A stretch of 19,751 bases of DNA, from the NCBI GenBank assembly GCA_013375455.1, contig JABXJT010000091.1, forward strand, positions 1-19,751. Reading direction: 5' to 3'. Both the position numbers and the translations under genes were made by a program. The notes below the pieces were generated by a model that made no database searches, was not told the DNA's origin, and was given only the letters and a program-made list of their open reading frames with translations. This document shows, piece after piece, positions 8,190-15,417 of this stretch; position 1 is the first letter of the stretch; the number at the start of each line of letters is the position of its first letter. Origin of the DNA: Candidatus Helarchaeota archaeon. Lineage in GTDB: Archaea; Asgardarchaeota; Lokiarchaeia; Helarchaeales; HEL-GB-A.

Positions 8190-9060
8190 CTATTCTTTTT
8201 TTACAGCATACTTCCTTTCTAATTCAGAATAGCGCGTATCGCCCAAGAACTCGTTAAAGTTTGGAAATGCTTGGACAATTTCGATAAAATCTCTTTGGCG
8301 TCCAGTCTCTTTGAGCCTCTTGAGGTCTTCCCGGCATGCTAGAATTTTTGCTACAAGACATATGCCAGGATAAGCAGCTATTGAATACCCTAGCTTTTTT
8401 AACTCATCTGCTGACAAATTCGGAGTTAATGGTCCCATATTGACAATATTGGGCTTATCTTTCAGAAGCTTTGGTATTTTTTTGAGATGTCCCATCCGTT
8501 TTACCCCATCAATAAAAAGCATGTCTGCACCAGCCTCAGCGTAAATTTTACAACGTTCTATTGCATGGTCAAACCCATGGGTAGCTAAAGCATCAGTTCT
8601 TGCAATAATAACAAAATTTGGATTTTTTCGAGTATCAACCGCGGCCCTTATTTTTCCAACCATTTCATCGACTTCTATTACGCTTTTTCCTGCCATGTGT
8701 CCGCATCGTTTTGGCCAGACTTGATCCTCAATATGAAGCCCAGCAACGCCCGCCTTTTCGAATTGTTTAACCGTTCTAACAACATTAAGGGGATTGCCAA
8801 AACCCGTTTCAGCATCCGCAATTAATGGGATGGTGATCGCATCAACCATCCGAGATGCAGTTTGAACCATTTCTGTTAGAGTAATCAAACCTCTATCTGG
8901 AAGTCCGAAATTGGAAACTGAAGTTCCAAAGCCGGTCATGTGAACCGCATCAAAACCTTGCTCTTCCACCAATTTTGCTGTAAGTGCATCTAATGCCCCA
9001 GGAACCATAATCAGCTCTTTTTCTTCCAATATATCATTTAACGTTTTGAATTCTTTCATA
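8190..9060 (-). CDS. Isocitrate lyase/PEP mutase-family C-C lyase (PrpB/Dml-like)
   Basis: 289 residues, the length of methylisocitrate lyase and 2,3-dimethylmalate lyase. Magnesium-site residues sit in DAETGFG (82-88) and HIEDQ (109-113). The catalytic loop is PKRCGH (116-121), with the cysteine typical of lyases; PEP mutase and phosphonopyruvate hydrolase lack it. RTDALATHGFDHAIERC and MLFID follow as expected. It should cleave a 2-hydroxy dicarboxylate or tricarboxylate to pyruvate (or glyoxylate) plus a short acid. The open frame extends to GTG 9068, but ATG 9060 is chosen because the SD AGGTGA is correctly spaced before it. It is the first gene of the lyase, large-subunit, small-subunit, metallo-hydrolase cluster, divergent from the dehydrogenase. 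Confidence 0.9.
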
Positions 9061-9177
9061 AAAGTCACCTATTAACTATTATTTTCGTGGAAGACTTCCT
9101 TGTATTCTTCCTTTTCTCTTAATTCTTGTATTTTTATATCGATCCTTTCTAATTCTTTTATTAAATGTTTTAAATAG

Positions 9178-9204
9178 TTTTGGGTTGAAATATTACACCC
9201 AAAA
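9178..9204. promoter_or_regulatory. Palindrome TTTTGGGT-N11-ACCCAAAA in the divergent promoter region
   Basis: Perfect 8-bp arms separated by 11 bp, ending 11 bp before the dehydrogenase start and 118 bp upstream of the lyase start. An AT-rich TATA-like element (TTTTAAATAG, about 9167-9176) lies directly to its left. Position and symmetry suit an operator shared by the two divergent units, bound by a dimeric regulator. No regulator gene is in the cluster, so its identity is unknown. A transcript hairpin is a weaker alternative. Confidence 0.5.
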
Positions 9205-9215
9205 TGGTGGAATAA

Positions 9216-10445
9216 ATGACTGATATTAACAAAATTAGAAATATTGCAGTAATTGGATCTGGGTTGATGGGCGGCTATATTGCCCAACTTGCTTTATTAG
9301 CTGGTTTTGAGAAGGTTACACTAAACGACGTGAACATGGAGCGAATTGATAACTGTGTGGCTCGAATTGAAAATGGAGCCTATGAGAAAAAAGAGGGCTT
9401 AAGAGCAATTGAGTCTGCGGGTAAGCTAGATGAGGGACTAACAACTAATATACTTTTGGGACGATTACGAAAAGAGGTAGATTTGGCAAAAGCTGTTAAA
9501 GATGCTGATTTTGTGTTTGAGGTAGTTCCTGAACTCATGAAACTAAAACAAGAAGTTTTTAACAATTTAGGAAAATTGGCTCCCCCACGTGCCATACTTG
9601 CATCAAATACTTCGACAATAAGCATATCAAAAATAGCTGAGCTTTCAGGAAGACCTGAACAAGTAGTTGGCATGCATTTTTTCATACCGCTATTTGGAAA
9701 TAGATTAATTGAATTAATCCGCGGGAAACATACCTCCGATGAAGTCATGGATGCGTGTTTCGCACTGGGTGAAAGGTTTCCATGCCCCTATTATAAAAAC
9801 AAAATGTATGTTGTTCGAATTGAAAAAGAGAGCCCAGGATTCATCATGAATAGAATTTCTGCTGTCATTGGCATTTACTTCAATTGGCTTGCGGAACAAG
9901 CCCTTGAAAAAGGCGTAACATGGGAACAGCTTGAGGCAGAGGCGTCAATTGGGGAAGATGCAATGGGGTTTATCACCCTCCTTGATTATAGCGGATTAGA
10001 CATTATCTATGATGGCCTACAATACTTGCATGAAACCCTTACCCCTGACATTGAGGCACAACAATTTTTAGTTGATCTGGTTCAATCGGGAAATCTTGGG
10101 GCCAAAACGGGTAAGGGATTTTTACAATGGACTCCTGGCAAGAAACCAAAAATCGACAGTACAAAAAAAGTTGGATTGTTTAAGGTAGATGAGTTATTAG
10201 ATTCTCTCATGGCGATTCAGTTAAATGAAGGCTGTCGATTATTAGAAGAAGGCGTGATACCCGGCTATAGCGTGTTTAACAAAGTAATGCTGGCAATGAA
10301 TTACCCAAGTGCATTTAGCATTGCTAAAAGAAACTATGAAAAATGGGTACTCCTTTTAGAGGAGTTAGCAGAACAAACAGGCAAGAATTATCTCAAAGCT
10401 TGCGATTTAATGAAATCTGGCGACTTTATACAAATGAGAAAATAA
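9216..10445 (+). CDS. 3-hydroxyacyl-CoA dehydrogenase (HAD)
   Basis: 409 residues: an N-terminal Rossmann domain, then a longer C-terminal part than the roughly 280-residue single-domain HADs, compatible with two 3HCDH C-terminal domains. The NAD site is GSGLMG (14-19), with the acidic strand-2 end in LNDVN. The catalytic His-Glu pair is H154 (GMHFFIP) and E166 (IELIRG); the 12-residue separation is that of characterised enzymes. SPGFIMNRI opens the C-terminal helical domain. It oxidises an (S)-3-hydroxyacyl-CoA to the 3-oxoacyl-CoA with NAD, as in beta-oxidation or C4/branched acyl-CoA routes. Start ATG 9216 follows GGTGG at 5 nt. It is divergent from the lyase/dehydratase operon and shares the palindrome-bearing intergenic region, so a common pathway is plausible but unproven. 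Confidence 0.92.
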   Translation: MTDINKIRNIAVIGSGLMGGYIAQLALLAGFEKVTLNDVNMERIDNCVARIENGAYEKKEGLRAIESAGKLDEGLTTNILLGRLRKEVDLAKAVKDADFVFEVVPELMKLKQEVFNNLGKLAPPRAILASNTSTISISKIAELSGRPEQVVGMHFFIPLFGNRLIELIRGKHTSDEVMDACFALGERFPCPYYKNKMYVVRIEKESPGFIMNRISAVIGIYFNWLAEQALEKGVTWEQLEAEASIGEDAMGFITLLDYSGLDIIYDGLQYLHETLTPDIEAQQFLVDLVQSGNLGAKTGKGFLQWTPGKKPKIDSTKKVGLFKVDELLDSLMAIQLNEGCRLLEEGVIPGYSVFNKVMLAMNYPSAFSIAKRNYEKWVLLLEELAEQTGKNYLKACDLMKSGDFIQMRK

Positions 10446-10457
10446 CCTTATTTTTGT

Positions 10458-11036
10458 TTATTGCGTCCAAGTTAATAGCGTGTCATTTGCGTGAAAGGGT
10501 TTCTTACCGAAAGTCTTCGTTAAATACTCCTGGCACGATAATAGCGTGCGCTCATAAGTTTGAGATAGCGCTAGATCATCCATTATGTCGCTGGCTACGG
10601 CCAGCGTGAATATATCAAGTAAAAATCCTTTGATTACGTTGTCTTTTTTTTGAGTTTCTTGCAAGCTCACGGCTTCTACCCTCCCCCGATAGGCAAATGC
10701 CTCATTGAAAAGGTCCATTTCTATCTGTTTGTATCTCGGGCTTTTTAACTGGTGCCTTACCTGTTCAATAGAGGTGGCCACGTTCTGGTAAAATGCATAA
10801 GCCGCAGTCATAAAATCCCTTTCTTTTTTAACCTTTGAAATATCGTTTTTTACCAAGAGTTCTAAGAGCTTTTTTGTAGGGTTTAATAGGCTCAGGGTAA
10901 TGACTTTTTCACTTCCCTTTATACCCAAATTCAGAAAACCATTCAAAATATTATCAGCCTCAAGCAATTCGTCTATTTCCCGCCCTCGTTCAGGCGACGG
11001 AAGCTTGCGATATTTGACTTTCATTTTCTCTGACAT
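10458..11036 (-). CDS. Hypothetical helical protein
   Basis: 192 residues, no recognised family. It is mostly charged and helical: KVKYRKLPSPERGREIDELL near the N-terminus, a middle with EQVRHQLKSPRYKQIEMDL, and a C-terminal part (FLLDIFTLAVASDIMDDL) with alternating hydrophobic positions. There is no signal peptide or convincing membrane helix. Two ATGs are possible, 11042 and 11036; the second is chosen because the AGGAG ribosome-binding site is 8 nt before it but only 2 nt before the first. It runs convergently against the dehydrogenase gene with a 12-bp gap. It lies 62 bp downstream of another hypothetical gene on the same strand, so the two may be co-transcribed. Confidence 0.75.
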   Translation of the reverse strand: MSEKMKVKYRKLPSPERGREIDELLEADNILNGFLNLGIKGSEKVITLSLLNPTKKLLELLVKNDISKVKKERDFMTAAYAFYQNVATSIEQVRHQLKSPRYKQIEMDLFNEAFAYRGRVEAVSLQETQKKDNVIKGFLLDIFTLAVASDIMDDLALSQTYERTLLSCQEYLTKTFGKKPFHANDTLLTWTQ

Positions 11037-11104
11037 TCTCATTACTCCTAATTTCCATCTTCTGACTAATTTTCAGCTTCGACTTTTATATGATTAATTA
11101 TTAT

Positions 11105-11602
11105 TTATTGTGATTTAATACTTTTTTCTGATTTATTTACGGCTTTTTCAGTTACTTCTGCTCCTGATTTATTTACGGTTTTTTCAGCTTCTTCTGCTCC
11201 TGCTTTGATATAACCTTTTAGTCGCCTATTTTCTTCAGCATCCCGTTCTGATCCACCAACGTCAGCCGCTACGCTCTCTGCCATTTCCTTCAGTTTGGCT
11301 ACATCCACCTCTACCTCCGCCGCTAGCTTGCCACCTGATAATATCGTGATCAGCCCCGAAATAGTTTCTGCGATACCCTTGCCTGAGGTCATCTGATTCT
11401 TAACGTATGTTTCAATATTTTGGGTTACCTTTCCCGGGATTCGCAATCCAAATTGATTTAAAACGGTTTCAGGATCGATTTTGAATGTCTTTAACAGCGC
11501 TTCGTCCCTAGTCAGTCTTTGAGTCAGTTCCCTTTTTATGATAGCTGCGACGCCTTCATCCCAGCCTTTTAATTCCGTCAATTCTCCTTCATCTCTCGAC
11601 AA
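11105..11602 (-). CDS. Hypothetical protein with a repetitive C-terminal tail
   Basis: 165 residues, unrecognised. The N-terminal half (ELTQRLTRDEALLKTFKIDP, then NQFGLRIPGKVTQN) looks folded. A glycine/serine-rich middle (SGKGIAETISGLITILSGGK) follows, and then a polar tail with two 12-residue repeats of the type EKTVNKSGAEVT. Those repeats are encoded by a 36-bp tandem duplication. The start is TTG 11602 and has no good SD, so it may be leaderless; a second TTG a few codons in has an SD that is too close. The gene is upstream of the other hypothetical on the same strand, 62 bp away. The function cannot be inferred. Confidence 0.65.
   Translation of the reverse strand: MSRDEGELTELKGWDEGVAAIIKRELTQRLTRDEALLKTFKIDPETVLNQFGLRIPGKVTQNIETYVKNQMTSGKGIAETISGLITILSGGKLAAEVEVDVAKLKEMAESVAADVGGSERDAEENRRLKGYIKAGAEEAEKTVNKSGAEVTEKAVNKSEKSIKSQ
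11129..11200. repeat. 36-bp tandem duplication inside a coding region
   Basis: Two adjacent units (11129-11164 and 11165-11200), each starting TGATTTATTTACGG and ending CTTCTGCTCC, with only two differing positions seen. The length is a multiple of three and keeps the minus-strand frame, adding a 12-residue repeat to the tail of the hypothetical protein. Part of a third unit is visible at about 11117-11128. It probably arose by recent slippage. Confidence 0.8.
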
Positions 11603-11660
11603 TTCTGTTAATATTTTAAAAAATAGATCTTATTATTCTTTACTTGAGGAATTTCTGAAA

Positions 11661-11670
11661 AAATATAAAT
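11661..11670 (+). promoter_or_regulatory. TATA-like box for the AbrB/VapC pair
   Basis: AAATATAAAT centred about 28 bp before the antitoxin ATG, where an archaeal TATA box would direct a leaderless transcript. No SD precedes that ATG, which fits. Confidence 0.5.
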
Positions 11671-11693
11671 ATTCTGAAAACTATATGTAATTT

Positions 11694-11954
11694 ATGACTT
11701 TTCAAGATAAAACAATTGTTGGAAAAAAAGGTGAGATTTTACCAAAGAAACCCTTACGGGATGTAGCGGGTATTAAACCCGGAGATGAGGTATTAATAGA
11801 GGCTCATCAAGGTGAATTAATTATAAAGAAGATTTATTCAGTCGAAGAAGCTTTATCTATGCCCATTATTGCCTCGGGTACTCCTGAAGGTATTGAAAGA
11901 GATATTGAGGAGGAAAGAGAAATGCAGGAGAAATTAACTAATGAAGAACATTGA
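11694..11954 (+). CDS. AbrB/SpoVT-family antitoxin (VapB-type)
   Basis: 86 residues. The N-terminal half is a swapped-hairpin AbrB DNA-binding domain: TIVGKKGEILPKKPLRDVAG, then IKPGDEVLIEAHQGELIIKK. The C-terminal half (EEALSMPIIASGTPEGIERD onward) is acidic and helical, the part that usually wraps and inhibits a PIN toxin. It overlaps the downstream PIN gene by 14 bp, the normal antitoxin-first arrangement, and should neutralise that toxin and autorepress the pair. The start is probably leaderless (TATA-like box 28 bp upstream). Family assignment is firm; pairing is from context. Confidence 0.88.
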   Translation: MTFQDKTIVGKKGEILPKKPLRDVAGIKPGDEVLIEAHQGELIIKKIYSVEEALSMPIIASGTPEGIERDIEEEREMQEKLTNEEH

Positions 11955-12426
11955 TTCAATTGTTCTAGATACGACATATGTTTTACCACTTTTTGGTATT
12001 AAAATAGAGCTTTCTCAAAAATTTCAAGATGAAATAAAATTACTTTGGCAAAATGGTATAAGGGGATACAATGTATACCTTCCCTCCACTTGTCTTATAG
12101 AAACGGTTTTTAAACTACTTAATGAATATAAAAAAAAGAAAGATTTTAGCATCTTAGAACGATATCAATTGATTCTCCCGACGATTCTAAATTCACCGAT
12201 TAAAATTTTCAATTCCGAATTAAATCCAAAAGCCAGTTTAATTGCCTCAATTATCAGGCATTCGGGTCACATGGATTTTATGGATTGTTGGATCGCTGGA
12301 ACGGCGGCTGCGCTTCAGGGCGTTCTTTTGACAGAGGATAAAGAGTTAGAAACAGTCCTTCATGCTATTCCCGAGACGAAATCCGTGATAATTTGGTCAT
12401 GGAATACTATGGTAACTAAAATCTGA
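11941..12426 (+). CDS. PIN-domain ribonuclease toxin (VapC-type)
   Basis: 161 residues. Acidic PIN residues are visible: D10 (IVLDTTYVLP), E54 (TCLIETVFKL), D112 and D115 (HMDFMDCWIAG) and D133 (LLTEDKEL). These would hold the metal ion or ions of a single-strand endoribonuclease; VapC family members cut tRNA or rRNA loops. It overlaps the AbrB-type antitoxin by 14 bp and must be translationally coupled to it. The order of acidic residues and the LLTEDKEL ending are typical of archaeal VapC. The RNA target is unknown. Confidence 0.88.
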   Translation: MKNIDSIVLDTTYVLPLFGIKIELSQKFQDEIKLLWQNGIRGYNVYLPSTCLIETVFKLLNEYKKKKDFSILERYQLILPTILNSPIKIFNSELNPKASLIASIIRHSGHMDFMDCWIAGTAAALQGVLLTEDKELETVLHAIPETKSVIIWSWNTMVTKI

Positions 12427-12553
12427 GTAATAATTAGATACTTGTTGGTTTGAGTATAACACTCCCCTTTTTAACTTACACGCTTTAAAATGTTTAATTT
12501 AAATTAGAAGCGTTATTATTATTACTAAAATAATTATGTAAGGTAGATGTTTG

Positions 12554-13294
12554 ATGAAAATTTGGCATGAAAATGATGATTTTTGGGAAATAATGGCGCC
12601 AAAGCTGTTTACAGAAGAGCATTGGAAGAGAGCACCCGAAGAAGTTGAAAAAGTTATTGCTTTACTTGAAATTGAACCAGCAGCGCATGTATTGGATTTG
12701 TGTTGCGGTCCTGGGAGGCATTCCTTAGAGTTGGCGCGTAGAGGCTTTACAGTCACAGCTGTAGATAGAACACTTACATATTTACATGAAGCACAAAACC
12801 AAGCTAAGCTGGATAAACTAGCAATAGAATTCATCCAAGACGATATGAGATCCTTCATTAAGTCAGACACTTTTGATGCGATTATTAATCTCTATACATC
12901 CTTTGGTTACTTTGAAAACCTCGAAGATGATAAAAAAGTTCTTGGGAATATTTATTCCTCTTTGAAATCAGGCGGCAAATTACTCATAGATATAATTGGG
13001 AAGGAAATATTACCTCGAATTTATCACGAACGTGATTGGTATGAAAAAGAGGGTACTTTTTACCTAGAGGAGCGACAGCCTATCGATGGTTGGGAACGGA
13101 TAAAGAATAGATGGATAATGATAAGAGGTGACGAAAAACACGAATTTGAGATTATTCATCGATTATATTCGGGAACGGAACTCTCTTGGTTATTATCGGA
13201 AGCTGCTTTTCACTCAATTCAATTATTTGGTAGCTTTGAAGGAACACCCTATGATCACACGGCCCAGCGGCTTATCGCCATCGCAATCAAATAA
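12554..13294 (+). CDS. Class I SAM-dependent methyltransferase
   Basis: 246 residues. SAM motif I is VLDLCCGPGRHSLELA, the strand-2 acidic end is VTAVDRT, and QDDMRSF plus FDAIINLYTSFGYF follow. The C-terminal part (EGTFYLEERQPIDGWERI, then GTELSWLLSEAAF) is that of the Methyltransf_25 proteins that add a small beta-sheet after the Rossmann fold. A TTG 3 nt earlier is open too, but ATG 12554 is chosen, with AGGT about 9 nt upstream. The substrate is unknown. It shows no similarity in flanks or tail to the methyltransferase at 736-1365 beyond the shared fold. It lies inside the TA island between two VapBC pairs. Confidence 0.88.
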   Translation: MKIWHENDDFWEIMAPKLFTEEHWKRAPEEVEKVIALLEIEPAAHVLDLCCGPGRHSLELARRGFTVTAVDRTLTYLHEAQNQAKLDKLAIEFIQDDMRSFIKSDTFDAIINLYTSFGYFENLEDDKKVLGNIYSSLKSGGKLLIDIIGKEILPRIYHERDWYEKEGTFYLEERQPIDGWERIKNRWIMIRGDEKHEFEIIHRLYSGTELSWLLSEAAFHSIQLFGSFEGTPYDHTAQRLIAIAIK

Positions 13295-13336
13295 TCTACA
13301 AGGTGGAAATTAATTTTTAATTAAATAAACTTAGGG

Positions 13337-13852
13337 ATGTCTTTCTTCTTGAACGGGCATAAAGACGGATTTAAATGTCGTCAATGCGGGATTTGTTGCT
13401 ATAATAACACTTGTGTTTTACATCCTGTGGATTTACCCCAAATCGCGGCATTTCTCGACTTATCCATTGAATTGACCATCAAAAAATACCTGATCTGGGA
13501 CTTCTGTGAAGGGAGCGACGGCAAGGAAGGCGCATTGCTCCGCCCCAAGCGTAAAGGTGACCTGGGGACCGTTGCGGATTATCGCTGGGCGTTTGAATCG
13601 TCCCGAGCCTGTGTGTTTCTTGATAGAAGAACCAAATGTCGGATTCACCCCGTAAAGCCACGTGGAGGTAGGGAGTCTCACCACTTTTCTGTGGATTACA
13701 CCCAGCAAGAGGCAGTCATGGATTGGCGTGGGCACCCCCTCATTCCACCCTTTGAACTGAGCCACCAACTTGCTCGAAACGGGTTTATTTGCGCCTTCCT
13801 CGACATCTTCAATCCGCGGTATTTACAGGATATGCCAATTAGACAGAAATAA
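13337..13852 (+). CDS. YkgJ-family cysteine cluster protein
   Basis: 171 residues. The N-terminal signature CxxCxxCC is C14-C17-C20-C21 (FKCRQCGICC), and a second cluster holds C92 (ACVFLDRRTKC) and C101. This is the metal-chelating pattern of the YkgJ/UPF0153 family, whose role is unknown; zinc or an iron-sulfur cluster may be bound. In many relatives the later KPxxCR segment has a cysteine; here it reads KPRGGR, so one expected ligand seems missing. By hand count, 13501-13560 is 36/60 GC, far above its neighbours, which hints at a different origin. It follows the methyltransferase by 42 bp and could be co-transcribed with it. Confidence 0.85.
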   Translation: MSFFLNGHKDGFKCRQCGICCYNNTCVLHPVDLPQIAAFLDLSIELTIKKYLIWDFCEGSDGKEGALLRPKRKGDLGTVADYRWAFESSRACVFLDRRTKCRIHPVKPRGGRESHHFSVDYTQQEAVMDWRGHPLIPPFELSHQLARNGFICAFLDIFNPRYLQDMPIRQK

Positions 13853-13909
13853 CTTTCTGCCACCAAATCTTCCTTAAATTGCATCTTAAACTCTAAGACT
13901 GTAAAGAGT

Positions 13910-13922
13910 TAAATATATATTT
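13910..13922 (+). promoter_or_regulatory. TATA-like box for the RHH/VapC pair
   Basis: TAAATATATATTT centred about 29 bp before the antitoxin ATG at 13945, again consistent with a leaderless archaeal transcript and no SD. Confidence 0.5.
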
Positions 13923-13944
13923 ATCCCAAACATTATTTTTACTC

Positions 13945-14214
13945 ATGAAAAAAGTCACGTTCTACACGGATGAAGAACTTTGGAAAAAATTTTCTGCCGC
14001 TATTTTAGAGGAAGAGGGATCATCGAGGAAGATTAGCGAGAAATTACAAAGTCTAATAAAAGATTTTTTGGTGGAAAATTTTCTAAATGAACTAATAAAG
14101 AAGTTCAACATCGTTATAGATTCTTTTATATCTTCTGATGAAATTAAAAGAAATCGACCAACTGTAAACTTTTCTTCGGCAAAAATTATTCGGGAAGGAA
14201 GAAATTCAAGATGA
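13945..14214 (+). CDS. Ribbon-helix-helix-like antitoxin of a VapBC pair
   Basis: 89 residues. The N-terminal part, KKVTFYTDEELWKKFSAA then SSRKISEKLQSLI, has a beta strand followed by two helices, as in MetJ/Arc-type antitoxins. The polar C-terminal tail (SSDEIKRNRPTVNF) would contact the toxin. Its stop overlaps the start of the PIN gene by 4 bp (ATGA), a strong sign of translational coupling. It probably binds its own promoter and neutralises the downstream toxin. Family placement rests on fold-like pattern and position, not on a long diagnostic motif. Confidence 0.78.
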   Translation: MKKVTFYTDEELWKKFSAAILEEEGSSRKISEKLQSLIKDFLVENFLNELIKKFNIVIDSFISSDEIKRNRPTVNFSSAKIIREGRNSR

Positions 14215-14699
14215 TTCCATTAATTTATTTAGATAGTAGCGCCATAACAAAGAGATACATAAAGGAAAAAGGAACAGAAACAATTGATGTCATTTTTGAT
14301 GCAAGTGAAATAGAAAAGGTAAAACTTTCATTTTCTATGTGGAATATTGGAGAAATTATTGGAGTTTTTGATCAGTATCATCGACGAAATTGGATAACTG
14401 AGGAAGAATTTCGGGAGGCTACTCGAAAATTTTTAATCGAATTACAAAAACTGTATAAACTTAAAACACTCCAACTAATACCGGTAAATTCCAATATTTT
14501 AGTCCAATCTTTTCCACTAATCACAAAATATCACATGTATCAAGCAGATGTTCTCCAAGCGGTTTCTTTTAAAGCTGCAAACGCGGACATTTTCATCTCT
14601 GCCGATAAAAAGTTACTTACGACTATGAAAATACTGCATAAAAATTCATTTAACATTGAGACAGAAGAAATTTCTATACAAGAGGCTATTATTTCATGA
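14211..14699 (+). CDS. PIN-domain ribonuclease toxin (VapC-type)
   Basis: 162 residues. PIN acidic residues are D8 (IYLDSSAITKRY), E48 (MWNIGEIIGVF), D113 (MYQADVLQAV) and D132 (FISADKKLL). The DSSAITKRY opening is the standard archaeal VapC start. It should be a metal-dependent endoribonuclease held in check by the upstream 89-residue partner, with which it shares 4 bp. All four acidic positions are present, so it is likely active. Confidence 0.9.
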   Translation: MIPLIYLDSSAITKRYIKEKGTETIDVIFDASEIEKVKLSFSMWNIGEIIGVFDQYHRRNWITEEEFREATRKFLIELQKLYKLKTLQLIPVNSNILVQSFPLITKYHMYQADVLQAVSFKAANADIFISADKKLLTTMKILHKNSFNIETEEISIQEAIIS

Positions 14700-14822
14700 A
14701 GATATTCAAAGGAGAATTAATACAGTTGAAAAGTAAGTGTAAGTAGTATCAAATGGGTACATTTTATAAATTCTGAACATTTTTATGTATAGAATCTATA
14801 TATGTAGATATAGATATCGAAC

Positions 14823-15083
14823 TTGAGGTACTTGGGCATACCGTCTAAAACAATTTTTGTAACAGAAGAGGTGTATGATCGTTTGAAAAAAATGAAATTG
14901 CCACATGAAAGTTTCGGAGATACTATTGAAAGATTGTGCAAGAACTTTTCAGCAGAGAATTTGGCGAAATGGTTTGAAGCCACCGAGGGTTGGAGCGATA
15001 TGACGGAAGATGAATTTAAAGAAATTGATGAGGCGATTAACAAATTTCAAAAAAACCTAAAGCCAATTAAAGATGATTTTTAA
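14823..15083 (+). CDS. DUF217-family VapB-like antitoxin, no toxin beside it
   Basis: 86 residues. The diagnostic core is SKTIFVTEEVYDRLKKMK then HESFGDTIERL, the DUF217 antitoxin pattern (KTI.V.EEVY..L......ESF.D.I.RL). An acidic helical C-terminus follows. The start is TTG 14823; a second TTG at 14832 would also serve, and a TATA-like stretch at about 14797-14810 would place a leaderless start near either. DUF217 antitoxins normally have a PIN toxin right behind them. Here the next 334 bp hold only a degraded ATPase end on the other strand, so this gene is solitary. It may neutralise a toxin elsewhere or be a relic. Confidence 0.82.
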   Translation: MRYLGIPSKTIFVTEEVYDRLKKMKLPHESFGDTIERLCKNFSAENLAKWFEATEGWSDMTEDEFKEIDEAINKFQKNLKPIKDDF

Positions 15084-15138
15084 ACCCAAATTTTCAAAGA
15101 AAAACGCACATTGAGGTTAATTTAATAAATACAAGGCG

Positions 15139-15400
15139 CTAATCTTCACCAAGCCTTCGCCATTCGTCACCATATTTGTTTTTGAACTTATTTATCAACG
15201 TTTTATCGTGATTTAATTCATTTATCACGGAGATTTCTATAAATCTTTTGTTCAACAAGAAGATCCATGAAGGGATAAATGATATAATTTTATCATCATA
15301 TTCTCTTCTTTCATTAAATCCTTCGTTACAATAATACCCTTTTTAATGTTGAATTCATTGAGGAATTTTTATCATAAAGAATAAATATGTGGATTCACAT
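15139..15400 (-). pseudogene. Remnant 3' end of an archaeal AAA ATPase gene
   Basis: Leftwards from about 15400, one frame reads YDKNSSMNSTLK and stops. A second reads KKGIIVTKDLMKEEN. A third reads EYDDKIISFIPSWIFLL, then LNKRFIEIS and GDEWRRLGED, ending at a stop at 15139. Spliced together these resemble the C-terminal end of archaeal ATPases of the PF01637/COG1373 kind, which finish with a GIxVTKD strand and an IPxWLFLL segment. No start codon or P-loop region is present. Two frame breaks in about 260 bp mark it as dead. It fills most of the 334-bp gap between the TA genes. The family name is from memory of that C-terminal pattern. Confidence 0.5.
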
Positions 15401-15417
15401 ATTTTCTACGATGGAAA

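Noticed and set aside
8190..9060. PEP mutase or phosphonopyruvate hydrolase for the PrpB-like gene
   Set aside because: The PKRCGH loop with its catalytic cysteine marks the lyase branch, and no phosphonate genes are nearby.
10343..10609. 88-residue plus-strand open frame across the dehydrogenase end
   Set aside because: It overlaps two supported genes on both strands, has no SD and has no protein-like pattern.
12461..12472. C-rich then T5 stretch after the first VapC as a terminator
   Set aside because: Only five T in a generally AT-rich spacer; too weak to list.
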